From contig CAJUPP010000007.1 in NCBI GenBank assembly GCA_910588325.1, positions 1 to 64,000 on the forward strand: a DNA stretch of 64,000 bases, read 5' to 3'. The stretch is from an uncultured Hungatella sp. Its GTDB lineage: Bacteria; Bacillota; Clostridia; Lachnospirales; Lachnospiraceae. Of this stretch, positions 8,050 through 17,743 are shown one piece after another (within the stretch, counting starts at the first letter, position 1; each line of letters opens with the position of its first letter). Under the pieces are notes generated by a model. It was not told the origin of the DNA. It searched no databases and saw nothing but the letters and a program-made list of their open reading frames with translations. The translations under genes and the position numbers were made by a program.

Positions 8050-9807
8050 ATGAGTTGTTTAAGAAGTCAGGAAATGCGCAAACTTGCGCCGGAATTAGAT
8101 CCTTTACGTATCGGAACCGGCTGGAAACCGGAGGATTTATCCAAACCCCAGATTTTTATTGAGAGCACCTTCGGCGACAGCCACCCGGGCAGCGGTCATC
8201 TGGACATTTTAGTGGAAGAAGTCAGAAAAGGTGTGGCAGAGGCCGGAGGACATGGCGCCAGATACTTCTGCACAGACATGTGCGACGGAGAAAGCCAGGG
8301 TACAGACGGCATTAATTTCAGCCTGGTCAGCCGTGAAATGATCGCCAACATGATTGAAATCCAGGCCAGCGCCACCCCCTTTGACGCAGGCGTCTACCTT
8401 GCAAGCTGCGATAAAGGACTGCCGGCCAATCTCATGGGCCTTCTGCGGGTCAATATTCCAGCCGTCGTAGTCACAGGAGGAACCATGAACGCAGGCCCGG
8501 ATATGCTTACTCTGGAACAGCTTGGCATGTACAGTGCCAAATTTCAGAGGGGTGAAATCGATGAGAATAAATTGAACTGGGCCAAGCAAAATGCCTGCCC
8601 CAGCTGCGGAGCCTGCTCTTTTATCGGAACTGCCTCTACCATGCAGATTATGGCAGAAGCCCTTGGCCTGTCCCTTCCCGGCAGCGCCCTGATGCCTGCT
8701 ACCAGCCCTGATCTTCTGACCTTCGCCAGACAGGCCGGACGTCAGGCGGTAAAATTAAGCCTTATGGAAAACATGCGTCCCAGCGATATCGTGACTATGG
8801 ACAGCTTTGAAAACGCCATTCTTGTCCATGCGGCTGTGTCCGGAAGCACCAACTGTCTCCTTCATCTTCCTGCCATTGCCCATGAGCTGGGAATCGAGAT
8901 TACCGGAGACACCTTCGACCGTCTTCATCGGAACGCCCGCTATCTTTTAGATGTCCGGCCTGCAGGACGCTGGCCTGCAGAATGCTTCTACTATGCCGGC
9001 GGCGTACCTGCCATCATGGAGGAGATTAAGCATTGTCTGCATTTGGATGTCATGACCGTGACAGGAAAAACATTGGGTGAAAATCTGGATGATTTAAAGA
9101 AAAACGGATTTTATGACCGCTGCAGGAAATGGCTTGACAATTTCAACAAACGGTATTATTGCTCCATAACCAAAGAAGATATTATCCGTCCCTTTGACAA
9201 GGCCCTTGGAACCGATGGAAGTATTGCCATCCTTCGCGGGAATCTGGCGCCTGAAGGAGCCGTCATCAAGCACACTGCCTGCCCTAAGGAAATGTTTACG
9301 GCAGTCCTGCGTGCACGTCCTTTCGACAGCGAGGAGGAATGTCTGGATGCTGTTTTGAAACATAAAGTGGAAAAAGGAGATGCAGTATTTATTCGCTATG
9401 AGGGCCCTAAGGGCAGCGGAATGCCGGAAATGTTCTATACTTCCGAGGCTATCAGCAGCGATAAGGAATTGGGGCGCAGTATTGCGCTTATTACGGACGG
9501 CCGGTTCTCCGGTGCTTCTACCGGCCCGGTTATCGGTCATTGCAGCCCTGAAGCTGCAGAAGGCGGCCCCATTGCCCTGGTAGAAGAAGGAGACTTAATC
9601 GAAATCGATGTTATGGGACGCAAGCTAAACATCATCGGTGTAAACGGTGAGCGAAAGACTCCTGAAGAAATGGATGAGATTCTGAACGAACGGAAAAAGA
9701 GCTGGAAACCAAGAAAATCCAAATATCAAAAAGGCGCTCTCCGCCTCTTCAGCCAACACGCCGCCAGCCCGATGAAGGGCGCTTATTTGGACTATGGGGA
9801 AGAGTAG
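8050..9807 (+). CDS. IlvD/Edd-family dehydratase, probably sugar-acid type
   Basis: 585 aa, starting at ATG 8050 with AAGGAGAA upstream. Conserved blocks are RYFCTDMCDGESQGTDG, ASCDKGLPANL (Cys120), CPSCGACSFIGTASTMQ (Cys189), SGSTNCLLHLPAIA and ITDGRFSGASTGPVIGH. The first cluster cysteine of canonical dihydroxy-acid dehydratases (the TPC/NPC motif) is replaced here by HPGSGHL, as in Edd-like members, so IlvD function in valine/isoleucine synthesis is less likely. It would remove water from a hydroxy acid to a 2-keto acid using an Fe-S cluster. GntP next door supports an aldonate substrate. Called a dehydratase confidently; substrate inferred. Confidence 0.88.
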   Translation: MSCLRSQEMRKLAPELDPLRIGTGWKPEDLSKPQIFIESTFGDSHPGSGHLDILVEEVRKGVAEAGGHGARYFCTDMCDGESQGTDGINFSLVSREMIANMIEIQASATPFDAGVYLASCDKGLPANLMGLLRVNIPAVVVTGGTMNAGPDMLTLEQLGMYSAKFQRGEIDENKLNWAKQNACPSCGACSFIGTASTMQIMAEALGLSLPGSALMPATSPDLLTFARQAGRQAVKLSLMENMRPSDIVTMDSFENAILVHAAVSGSTNCLLHLPAIAHELGIEITGDTFDRLHRNARYLLDVRPAGRWPAECFYYAGGVPAIMEEIKHCLHLDVMTVTGKTLGENLDDLKKNGFYDRCRKWLDNFNKRYYCSITKEDIIRPFDKALGTDGSIAILRGNLAPEGAVIKHTACPKEMFTAVLRARPFDSEEECLDAVLKHKVEKGDAVFIRYEGPKGSGMPEMFYTSEAISSDKELGRSIALITDGRFSGASTGPVIGHCSPEAAEGGPIALVEEGDLIEIDVMGRKLNIIGVNGERKTPEEMDEILNERKKSWKPRKSKYQKGALRLFSQHAASPMKGAYLDYGEE

Positions 9808-9814
9808 TTGCTGT

Positions 9815-9931
9815 GTTACGTTCACAGGTTCTCTGTGAACGTAACAGCATATGCCCAATAACTGTATTGGCTCATGACGAATCAGCGGAGTGATTCGTCA
9901 TGGAGTGAACAGCAACGTTGCTGTTCACTCC
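9815..9931. repeat. composite palindromic repeat, copy 1 (REP/MITE-like)
   Basis: Three dyads are stacked between two convergent genes. The first is GTTACGTTCACAG (9815-9827) with CTGTGAACGTAAC (9833-9845). The second is CATGACGAATCA (9873-9884) with TGATTCGTCATG (9891-9902). The third is a perfect 30-nt palindrome (9902-9931, half GGAGTGAACAGCAAC). A second copy of the first two dyads and the linking sequence (ACTGTATTGGCTCATGACG) is at 54458-54596. It may also act as a bidirectional terminator, but there is no clear U-tract. Confidence 0.85.
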
Positions 9932-10052
9932 GCTGAATGAGCACAGGCTGCTTGTATCGTATGGCAAGACGCCTTGAAAACGCGGAATCTGTTTTCAAAA
10001 ATCGCAGGCATCCAAAAACTTTGCACTCATCCCCTGTAAAGCAACCGAAGTC

Positions 10053-12623
10053 TTAACAGGTGGCTCCTCCCACCACATTCTTTTTCAGAATTGCTTCTCT
10101 GTCAATCTTACTGTTCAGAAGCTTCTCCTGCACATAATCAAATCCCAATCTTGCAACCGTATCCGCCAGTCTCTCGCCGGTCTGTCCCTCATCTCTGAAG
10201 AACAGCAAAATCTGCTCGACCATTTGGATCACCTCTTCTTCGGATGTAAAGATCCTGTCAAGAGGCCTTCCTTCGGCGACTTTCTTTCCCCAGCGGCCGC
10301 CAAGGTATACCCGGTAGCCTACTGCGGACTCATTGACCGCCCCGAACGGACATTTGCCGATACAGCGGCCGCAATGGTTGCATGCATGGGCATCGATTTT
10401 GACTTTTCCATCTTCCAGTGCCGCCACATGGATGGGACAGGCTTTTTCTACCTGGCATACGTTGCATCCGCGGCATTTTGACAGGTCGATCTCCGGCAGT
10501 CTCTGGCCGATGATTCCTACATCATTAAGATTTGGCTTCACGCAGTTGTTGGGACATCCTCCTACTGCAATCTTGAATTTGTGAGGCAAGGAGACTCCAT
10601 GGTAGCCCACGTAGAACAACTGATGCAGTTTTTCTGACAGTTCAAAGGTGTCGATAAGTCCATACTGGCATGTGGTTCCTTTACAGGAAACTACAGGGCG
10701 GACTTTGGAGCCGGTGCCGCCTGTCTGAAGTCCGGCCTCTTCCAGGAATGCAATCAGATCTTCTATATTGTCGTAGGACACGCCCTGTATCTCCAGAGTA
10801 AGACGGGTGGTCATGGTTACTTCCCCAGAGCCGAAACGTTCTGCTGCTTCTGCAATCTTCTTCTGCTCTTCTGCCGTGATTTTTCCGTTTCTCGTAATCA
10901 CCCGGACATTAAATACGTCGTCATATCTCTTGTCCTGGAGACATCCCAGGCCTTTTACTCTCTTAATTTCCTCTGGTGACAGCTTCCTGCCGTTTCCCTG
11001 CACTTTTACTTCATTGAAGGTAATTCCGCCTTCCAGGACGCGGGTATTGGTATATCCCAAGGCTTTCAGCCGGTTCTGCAGGAAATAGCCTCTCTTTCCC
11101 TTGGCGCATACCAAAAGAAGCTTTGCGTCTTTTTCCAGCCCTTTTACAGGCTCTGTCACAGTGGTTAAATTAACCCAGACAGCATTGGGAATCCCTGCCG
11201 AAGGAAGGGCATCGATGACCGTGTAATCTTTTGCCGCCCCGGCCAGATACTCTGCCGGAGTCATGCTTTCCAGAATGCCGTCCAGTTTATTTTCCAAAAT
11301 GTAGCAGGCCGTCACAAAGGGATGAATAGCCGTTGAAAACGGAGGTGCATAAGCAAAATCAAGGGTATCAAAATCTTCCAGTTTCATCCCCTGGGAAATA
11401 CCAGTCACCGCAATATCCACCATCTTGTCCACGGCTCCCGCACCGAATACCTGAATTCCCAAAAGCCTCCTGCCCTCTGTCTCGGCAATCATTTTTACCA
11501 TAAAAGAAGATGCCCCGGGATAATAATGAGCCTTGTCATCCACCACGCAGACAACCGTAGTCACATCATACCCTGCCTCTTTTGCAGCCGCCTCTGTCAA
11601 ACCGGTTCTGCCTCCGTTTAATCCGAGAAGCAGCCGGACCACTCCTGTTCCCAGACAGCCTCTGTAAATCTCTTTGCTTCCGTTCAGGCCTTTCGCAAGA
11701 ACTCTGGCTGCAATGTTGGCGGTGGATCCCATAGCCGACCACTGAGGCTTCCCGGTAAGAGCATTTTTCACCATGGCACAGTCCCCTGCCGCATACACAT
11801 CAGGAATGTTGGTTCTTAATGTTTCATCTGTCAGGATGGTTCCTTTAAACATGTCGATTCCTGAGTCTGTCAGAAAACCGGTAGCCGGACGGACACCGAT
11901 AGCTAAAATTACCAGATCTGCCGGAAGCATGCCATTGTCCGTCTCCACGGCCTCTGCATAATCCTTTCCCTGGATTCCTTTCAGACTGGTGGACACCAAA
12001 ACCCGGATTCCAGAAGCCTTCAGCTGACGTCTGGCATAGTCCGCCATCTCCGGGTCAAATGCGTTCGGCATAATCTGAGGCGCCGCATCGATAACCGTCA
12101 CATCCAGCCCCTGGGCCTTCAGATTCTCAGCCACCTCAAGTCCGATGAAGCCGGCTCCGCACACCACAGCTTTCCTGCAATGATGTGATGCTATGTAATC
12201 CCTTGCTCCTACGGCATCATCCGGGGTCCTCACACAGAAAACGCCGTACTTATCTACTCCCTCCACTTTCGGCACAAAAGGAACCGCACCTGTGGCGATA
12301 ATCAATTTGTCATAAGTTTCCTGAAATACCTCTCCGGACAGCCTGCGGACAGAAACGGTTTTTTTCTCAAAATCAACGCCTATTGCCTCGCTTCCCGTAA
12401 ACACCTCCGCCCCGGTCAGGGCAGCATACTTTTCAGGCGAATTCACAATCAATTCCTCTCTGCCTGGAATGTCGCCTCCAATATAGTAGGGAAGTCCGCA
12501 GCCGGCATAAGAGATATCCTGCCCCTTTGTAAATACCTTTACTTCCGCCTGCCGGTCACACCGTTTCAGCTTTGCCGCCGCCTTGGTACCTGCGGCAACA
12601 CCCCCAAGAATTACATACTTCAT
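10053..12623 (-). CDS. CoA-disulfide reductase-like flavoprotein fused to rhodanese, siroheme-type and 4Fe-4S domains
   Basis: 856 aa. Modules in order: FAD/NAD(P)H disulfide oxidoreductase (residues 1-440; YVILGGVAAGTKAAAK, redox Cys in YAGCGLPYYIGG, FAD motif VYAAGDCA). Next is a rhodanese-like domain (about 455-550; loop VCAKGKRGY). Next is a sulfite/nitrite-reductase-like domain (about 590-730; SCKGTTCQYG and GGCPNNCVKPN, the cysteines expected to hold a siroheme-linked cluster). Last is a two-cluster ferredoxin (CRGCNVCQVEKACP; CNHCGRCIGKCPF). It plausibly handles CoA persulfide, polysulfide or sulfite chemistry. RBS AAAGGAG. Last gene of a leftward run starting at 17458. Architecture is clear; reaction inferred. 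Confidence 0.88.
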   Translation of the reverse strand: MKYVILGGVAAGTKAAAKLKRCDRQAEVKVFTKGQDISYAGCGLPYYIGGDIPGREELIVNSPEKYAALTGAEVFTGSEAIGVDFEKKTVSVRRLSGEVFQETYDKLIIATGAVPFVPKVEGVDKYGVFCVRTPDDAVGARDYIASHHCRKAVVCGAGFIGLEVAENLKAQGLDVTVIDAAPQIMPNAFDPEMADYARRQLKASGIRVLVSTSLKGIQGKDYAEAVETDNGMLPADLVILAIGVRPATGFLTDSGIDMFKGTILTDETLRTNIPDVYAAGDCAMVKNALTGKPQWSAMGSTANIAARVLAKGLNGSKEIYRGCLGTGVVRLLLGLNGGRTGLTEAAAKEAGYDVTTVVCVVDDKAHYYPGASSFMVKMIAETEGRRLLGIQVFGAGAVDKMVDIAVTGISQGMKLEDFDTLDFAYAPPFSTAIHPFVTACYILENKLDGILESMTPAEYLAGAAKDYTVIDALPSAGIPNAVWVNLTTVTEPVKGLEKDAKLLLVCAKGKRGYFLQNRLKALGYTNTRVLEGGITFNEVKVQGNGRKLSPEEIKRVKGLGCLQDKRYDDVFNVRVITRNGKITAEEQKKIAEAAERFGSGEVTMTTRLTLEIQGVSYDNIEDLIAFLEEAGLQTGGTGSKVRPVVSCKGTTCQYGLIDTFELSEKLHQLFYVGYHGVSLPHKFKIAVGGCPNNCVKPNLNDVGIIGQRLPEIDLSKCRGCNVCQVEKACPIHVAALEDGKVKIDAHACNHCGRCIGKCPFGAVNESAVGYRVYLGGRWGKKVAEGRPLDRIFTSEEEVIQMVEQILLFFRDEGQTGERLADTVARLGFDYVQEKLLNSKIDREAILKKNVVGGATC

Positions 12624-12674
12624 ATGTTTCTCCTTTCCCTGTTTATAATAATTTTTCTGAAGTCATGACTTCTT

Positions 12675-13370
12675 TTATCTGCACGCATCCACAAATGCCC
12701 GAAACAATTTCTGCTGTGCCGGCGTTCGGGCCGCCATATGTTCCGGGTGCCACTGCACCGCAAGGCAAAACGGATAATCCTCTATCTCCAGAGCCTCCGG
12801 AAACCCATCCGGACTATCCGCAGCAATCCAGAGCCTCTTTCCCAGATCATCCACTGCCTGATGGTGAATACTGTTTACAGAAGCCGCATCCGCCTCCAGA
12901 ATTCCGGACAAAAGGCTGTCCGTATCCAACTCCACTGAGTGAGAAGCCGAGGCTCTGTTCCAAAAATCCCAATGCTTACACTGCTGCCGCGGCTTAATAT
13001 CCTGATACAGCGTGCCCCCAAGCACCACATTCAAAAGCTGCATCCCACGGCATATACAAAACAATGGTTTTCCCACCTCCAGAGCTGCCCCCAAAAGTGC
13101 AGATTCAAACGCATCCCTCATCAAATCCGGTTTCCCGCACCCTTGTTCCACGTCTTTTCCATACAGCTTTGGCTGGATATCCGGTCCTCCGGGAAAAAGA
13201 AACCCATCGCATCTTTCTATCATTCCCGCCATATACTCCACCGAAATATCCGGCGCCAGAATCTCCACCTGTGCTCCCGCCTTCCGAAGACAATGAACAT
13301 ATTTATACTGCATATACAGACAATACAGATCACTTCCCAGCTTGGGAAGTCCGATCCTCGGATAAAGCAT
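12675..13370 (-). CDS. class I glutamine amidotransferase, gamma-glutamyl-GABA hydrolase (PuuD)-like
   Basis: 231 aa. Peptidase C26-type fold with nucleophile Cys107 in FCICRGMQLLN and the His208/Glu210 pair in QWHPE. Oxyanion-region Gly residues are in FLFPGGPDI. PuuD-like enzymes hydrolyse gamma-glutamyl amides and are used in putrescine breakdown and other gamma-glutamylated intermediates; no other puu gene is present here. It sits 21 nt after the GH38 stop and 51 nt before the flavoprotein start, so it is probably co-transcribed, although the metabolic link is not obvious. Confidence 0.85.
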   Translation of the reverse strand: MLYPRIGLPKLGSDLYCLYMQYKYVHCLRKAGAQVEILAPDISVEYMAGMIERCDGFLFPGGPDIQPKLYGKDVEQGCGKPDLMRDAFESALLGAALEVGKPLFCICRGMQLLNVVLGGTLYQDIKPRQQCKHWDFWNRASASHSVELDTDSLLSGILEADAASVNSIHHQAVDDLGKRLWIAADSPDGFPEALEIEDYPFCLAVQWHPEHMAARTPAQQKLFRAFVDACR

Positions 13371-13391
13371 TCTTTCCTCTCCCCAATCGCC

Positions 13392-16300
13392 TTAACTCTT
13401 TTTTACCTTTATTGTCTTAATCTCATAAGGCCTCATTGTGAATTCCATCATCCCATGGCATACCGGCACAGGCTCCAACGGATTCTCCATACAATCACAA
13501 TCCCAAATCTCTCTGCCGTCCGCCCAGTCCGCAGTCAGATGAACCTTTGTCCTTCTCCCGTAAGCCTCATAAAGCCTCAAAACCACGCCATCCTGCTCTT
13601 CCGCCTGCTTAATTGTATCCAGCAGCACATTCTCCTCCTGAACCTGCACAAACGAATAGACATCCGTTCTTCCCTCATCCGTCCAATCTCCTTCAAGGGG
13701 ACAGTTCAGATCATAGGCCTCCTGAACCACATGTCCTTTCCGGAAATCCCCCTGATGAGGGAAAAGTCCATAGATAAACTCATGGTGTCCCTGATCCGCA
13801 TCTTCATTGGGAAAAATTCCGGAGGTCAGCAGCGTCAGCCGCATCACCGAATCATGGATATCATACCCATACTTACAGTCATTCAACAGTGCCACTCCAT
13901 ATCCGTCCTCCGATATATCCGCCCATTTATGTCCGCAAGTCTCAAATCTTGCCTGATCCCAGGAGGTATTCTCATGGGTGGGCCTCTTCACATTTCCGAA
14001 TTGAATCTCATAATCCGCACTGCTGCACAGAATATCCAGCGGAAACGCCGTCTTTATAAGCATCTGATGCTCATGCCAGTCCACATCCGTCTTAAAATCA
14101 ATCCTTGCCGTATGGTTATAAAAATAAATCCGTTGTTCCACCACAGAATTCAGATAGGGTCTCTTTATATAAATACATCCCCGCACCGGCCCATTTTCCA
14201 GAACCTTAAATTCCTGCGGCGGATCAAGCTGCCAGCTGTGCTCCTTATAAGTAGCATCAATATTCCAGCAGTCGTACTCCAGAGGCCGGTCTTCATATAC
14301 AATCAGCTGATTCCCCACACATCCCGGCTTCAACAGCTCTCTCTCTTCCCGTTTATCATAGATTCTTGTCATCTCACCGCTTTCATTAAACTCGATCTTA
14401 TAAAACGGAGTCTCTATGCCAGAGGGAATTCCCTGCTCATTCAGGCAGACATTCTCCAGAACATCAGAAACTGCCGAAGCTTTCTGGCAGCCAGATATCT
14501 TCTCTCCATAAACCTGATATCCTTTTGCCGGCACTTCCTTAGCCAGGTACAGCCAGGAGCCGTCCGCCCCCTTCTGCACAGGAACTCCCGGCAGTTCCAC
14601 TTCTCTGTCCATCTCAAGGACACTGGTTCTTAAGAAGCTTAAATTATTCCAGACCATCAGCCTGTCCCCATTTGCCCCAAACCCTAATGCCCTTTTCATC
14701 TGCTCCTTTGCATTCCTTACAATTTCCCGTCCTGATTTCAGCAGCTTTTCATATTGAACGGCAGAGTCCTCATATACCTCCTTAATGGAAGAGCCGGGAA
14801 GAATATCATGGAACTGATTCAACAGCAGGATCTTCCAGTTATCATCCATCTCCTTTTTCGGATAGGTAAATCCGTCTGCCAGTTCCATGGCCATAACCGA
14901 ATAAACTTCTCCATCGCCGCACAAAAATTCACTTTTCCGGTTATACCATTTATTCTTCGCCATGGAAGTATATGTTCCCCGGTGAAATTCCAGATAAAGC
15001 TCCCCACTCCAGGAGGGAAGCCTCTTTCTGTCCATCCTCTCCTCAAGAATATGGAAGAATTCTTTCACAAATGTCTGCCTGGTTCTGGGACATCTTGCCA
15101 CCCCATATTCCATGCGTCGGCTTTCCTCCAGCATCTCCTCGGTCGGACCGCCGCCGCCGTCTCCGTGGCCGAAACAGGTCAGCACATCCTGGCTTAAATC
15201 CTTATTCTGATACCTCTGCCATGTTCCCATCACCTGGCTCACATTCTGCCGTCCATTGTATGTCGTATTAAACGAAGGATCATTTCCGTCATTTTTCTCA
15301 TAATAATCCTTTGTTGTAATCAGGTATGACAGCACTTCACTTCCGTCAATCCCTCTCCATACAAAGGTATCATACGGGAATTTGTTATACTCGTTCCAGC
15401 TGATTTTGGTAGTCATAAAATAAGAAATTCCGGACTTTTTCAAAATCTGAGGCATGGCCGCACTGTATCCAAACACATCCGGAAGCCACAGCACCTCATT
15501 GGGCTCTGCCCCCAATTCCTTTTCAAAGAATCGGCGCCCATAAAGAATCTGACGGACCAGCGCCTCCCCGGAAGATAAATTGCAGTCCGGTTCCACCCAG
15601 GCGGCTCCCTCCGCCTCCCAGCGCCCTTCCTTTATCTTCTCCTTAATCCGCTCAAACAGCTTTGGAGCCTCCTCCTTAACAAATTCATACAGCTGAGGCT
15701 GGCTGGACATAAACCGATATTCCGGATACCGCTCCATCAGGTTCAGAACGGTATTGAAACTTCTCACCGCTTTCTGCCTGGTCTGCTTTAAGGGCCATTT
15801 CCACGCCACATCAATATGAGTATGTCCGATGCTGTGAACCGCCACCGGGCTTTCTTTTCTGGTCTCATAATATTGTTTCTGTAAAAATGTGTCTGCCTCT
15901 TTCACGGAGTTGTAAAATTCTTCTGAACCGGGACGGCGGAAATCAATCATCCCCACACAGTCATTGAGTATCTTCCACACCTCAATCCGTTCCAGATCTT
16001 CCTCCGGCAGCAATTCTCCTGCATCAAAAGGAACCTTCAGATCATAGTAAAGCCTGGCCACATCCTCTTCATAGGCAGATACATCCAAATGGAAAAAATT
16101 CGTTTTTGCCCTGTTGTTAGAGTAAGCATAAAAAGCCAGAGAGTATGTCTTGTCCTCCCCATCCAGTATCAGTTCCTGATGGTTCATATCCATGGTTCCC
16201 TTAAACTCTCCGTCCACATACACCATAATCTGAGGATTGTCCGTATTCCACAGGTCCGTTTCCCCTGTGCTTAAAATAATTCTCCGCTCCTTCCCTCTGC

Positions 16301-16538
16301 GCTCCCTGTCAGGAGCTACCTGAGCGATAAACCAGTAATGACGGTCTTTTCCTCCCCACGTCTCGTCCCTGCCGTAAGGCTTAAGCTCCATGGACTTAAG
16401 TTTCTCCATAGAAATATGCTCACAAAAATCATAGGTTCCGTCACCAACCCTCACGCCCTCTACCGGCATCCGATGAGAATACCTTAGTTCCCCTAAGGTT
16501 TTCACTGCCGTCTTAATCCTGTTTCTGATGGGATCCAT
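13392..16538 (-). CDS. alpha-mannosidase, glycoside hydrolase family 38
   Basis: 1048 aa, typical of cytosolic bacterial GH38. After an N-terminal accessory region the catalytic domain shows the zinc-binding SIGHTHIDVAWKWPL motif (His/Asp ligands), the nucleophile region VLWLPDVFGYSAAMPQILKKSG, and ILLLNQFHDILPGSSIKEVYED. Large beta-rich GH38 C-terminal domains follow. It removes alpha-linked mannose from oligosaccharides with retention, in the cytoplasm because there is no signal peptide. It starts 14 nt after the kinase stop, so mannose release and sugar phosphorylation are probably coupled. Confidence 0.95.
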   Translation of the reverse strand: MDPIRNRIKTAVKTLGELRYSHRMPVEGVRVGDGTYDFCEHISMEKLKSMELKPYGRDETWGGKDRHYWFIAQVAPDRERRGKERRIILSTGETDLWNTDNPQIMVYVDGEFKGTMDMNHQELILDGEDKTYSLAFYAYSNNRAKTNFFHLDVSAYEEDVARLYYDLKVPFDAGELLPEEDLERIEVWKILNDCVGMIDFRRPGSEEFYNSVKEADTFLQKQYYETRKESPVAVHSIGHTHIDVAWKWPLKQTRQKAVRSFNTVLNLMERYPEYRFMSSQPQLYEFVKEEAPKLFERIKEKIKEGRWEAEGAAWVEPDCNLSSGEALVRQILYGRRFFEKELGAEPNEVLWLPDVFGYSAAMPQILKKSGISYFMTTKISWNEYNKFPYDTFVWRGIDGSEVLSYLITTKDYYEKNDGNDPSFNTTYNGRQNVSQVMGTWQRYQNKDLSQDVLTCFGHGDGGGGPTEEMLEESRRMEYGVARCPRTRQTFVKEFFHILEERMDRKRLPSWSGELYLEFHRGTYTSMAKNKWYNRKSEFLCGDGEVYSVMAMELADGFTYPKKEMDDNWKILLLNQFHDILPGSSIKEVYEDSAVQYEKLLKSGREIVRNAKEQMKRALGFGANGDRLMVWNNLSFLRTSVLEMDREVELPGVPVQKGADGSWLYLAKEVPAKGYQVYGEKISGCQKASAVSDVLENVCLNEQGIPSGIETPFYKIEFNESGEMTRIYDKREERELLKPGCVGNQLIVYEDRPLEYDCWNIDATYKEHSWQLDPPQEFKVLENGPVRGCIYIKRPYLNSVVEQRIYFYNHTARIDFKTDVDWHEHQMLIKTAFPLDILCSSADYEIQFGNVKRPTHENTSWDQARFETCGHKWADISEDGYGVALLNDCKYGYDIHDSVMRLTLLTSGIFPNEDADQGHHEFIYGLFPHQGDFRKGHVVQEAYDLNCPLEGDWTDEGRTDVYSFVQVQEENVLLDTIKQAEEQDGVVLRLYEAYGRRTKVHLTADWADGREIWDCDCMENPLEPVPVCHGMMEFTMRPYEIKTIKVKKS

Positions 16539-16552
16539 CCTTGTTTCCTCCT

Positions 16553-17458
16553 TTACTCCTTTAAATTAGCTATTTTTCCTTGTACCTGGCTTAATATGGG
16601 AATCGATGGCGCCGCTCCTTTTCTGCTGACAGCGATGGCCGATGCCATAGAGGCTATTTTAAGTGCTTCCTCCACCTCTGTCCCCCCAATCATGCTCCCC
16701 ATAAAATATCCGGTAAACGTATCTCCTGCCGCCGTGGTATCCACAGCTTTTACCGGATAAACGGGCTGGCGGCAGATTTTATCCTTATAACCATAAACAG
16801 AACCTGCCTTTCCAAGAGTAAGTACAATCTGCGTATCCGGAAAACGCTCCATCAGCTTATCCAGAATCTTTTCGCTGTCCCTATGGGAAATCCCGGTCAT
16901 GGCGGCCCCTTCCAGTTCATTGAGAATCAAAAAATCCGTATACGAAAGAGGCATCTGAAAAATCTTCTCATCCATAGGCGATGGATTCAACACGATCTTC
17001 ATTCCTTTTTCATGAGCCTTTTCCATAATATAAGGAATCTGGCTGATTTCATTCTGCAGCACCAGAAAGTCTCCCTCCGCAAAACAGGACAGCGCAGCGT
17101 CAACCTCCTGTCTGGTAATTGTCTGGTTCGCTCCCCCATATAAGAGAATGCCGTTCTCCCCTTCCGGCGTTGTCTGGATAATGGCATGTCCGCTGGGGCA
17201 TTCCTTCTTTTCTATCAGTTCTGTATGAACTCCGGCCTGTTCCAACATGTTTAAAAGCATCTGGCCGTCATGAAGCCCAACCGCACCTGCATGCCAGGTC
17301 TCTGCCCCGCTGCGGGCAAATGCAATCGACTGATTCAGTCCCTTTCCTCCACAGAACAACTGCAGCTCTTTTGAAGAAATGGTCTCCCCTGGCCGGACAA
17401 AATGATCCATCTTATAAACGTGATCAATATTCAAGGAGCCATATACAAGAATCTTCAT
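16553..17458 (-). CDS. PfkB/ribokinase-family sugar kinase
   Basis: 301 aa from ATG 17456-17458; a GTG nine nt upstream is an alternative. Ribokinase-family signatures are LVYGSLNIDHVYKMDHFVRPGET, ELQLFCGGKGLNQSIAFARSG and the catalytic/ATP motif VDTTAAGDTFTGYFMG with the base Asp. It phosphorylates a pentose, hexose or related small sugar with ATP. It leads the operon with the alpha-mannosidase, so a sugar released from a mannoside is a reasonable substrate, but ribose cannot be excluded. Confidence 0.9.
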   Translation of the reverse strand: MKILVYGSLNIDHVYKMDHFVRPGETISSKELQLFCGGKGLNQSIAFARSGAETWHAGAVGLHDGQMLLNMLEQAGVHTELIEKKECPSGHAIIQTTPEGENGILLYGGANQTITRQEVDAALSCFAEGDFLVLQNEISQIPYIMEKAHEKGMKIVLNPSPMDEKIFQMPLSYTDFLILNELEGAAMTGISHRDSEKILDKLMERFPDTQIVLTLGKAGSVYGYKDKICRQPVYPVKAVDTTAAGDTFTGYFMGSMIGGTEVEEALKIASMASAIAVSRKGAAPSIPILSQVQGKIANLKE

Positions 17459-17556
17459 TTTAATCACTTATCCCTTCGTTCAATATGTTATCCTCGATTC
17501 TCCTGTCAAGAAAAGGCTGTCCGTCCATTCGAACAACCTTTCCATTCCTTGCTATT

Positions 17557-17585
17557 ATTATATGGGAAAGTACATGGGAAAGCAA
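17557..17585 (-). promoter_or_regulatory. promoter of the kinase/alpha-mannosidase operon
   Basis: On the minus strand, TTGCTT (17580-17585), 17-nt spacer, TATAAT (17557-17562). It lies about 100 nt upstream of the kinase start. Confidence 0.65.
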
Positions 17586-17627
17586 GCAGTATGTCAAAGA
17601 AATTCTCTTTTCATTTTTCTAAAAATT

Positions 17628-17657
17628 TTGCTGGACAAATCCGGCATATGGTACTAT
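17628..17657 (+). promoter_or_regulatory. possible promoter of the D-amino-acid transaminase gene
   Basis: TTGCTG (17628-17633), 18-nt spacer, TACTAT (17652-17657). A short dyad TACTAT/ATAGTA follows at 17652-17667. Weaker than the divergent promoter. Confidence 0.4.
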
Positions 17658-17743
17658 TTTTATAGTAGCTTCAAAGAAGGGAACTGCATCTGTTCCCTCC
17701 TGTGAAGAAATTATGAAAGCCGGTTATGGCGGAGGAAACAATT

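Noticed and set aside
8050..9807. Assignment as ilvD (branched-chain amino acid synthesis)
   Set aside because: The first cluster cysteine motif is missing and the neighbour is a GntP permease, so a sugar-acid dehydratase is favoured.
9815..9931. Interpretation of the palindromes as a CRISPR array
   Set aside because: The units are different nested dyads with no regular spacers or repeated direct units.
12939..14633. Long open frame (564 codons) on the plus strand opposite the alpha-mannosidase
   Set aside because: Low-complexity His/Pro/Ile/Leu composition, no ribosome binding site, and entirely antisense to a well-supported GH38 gene.
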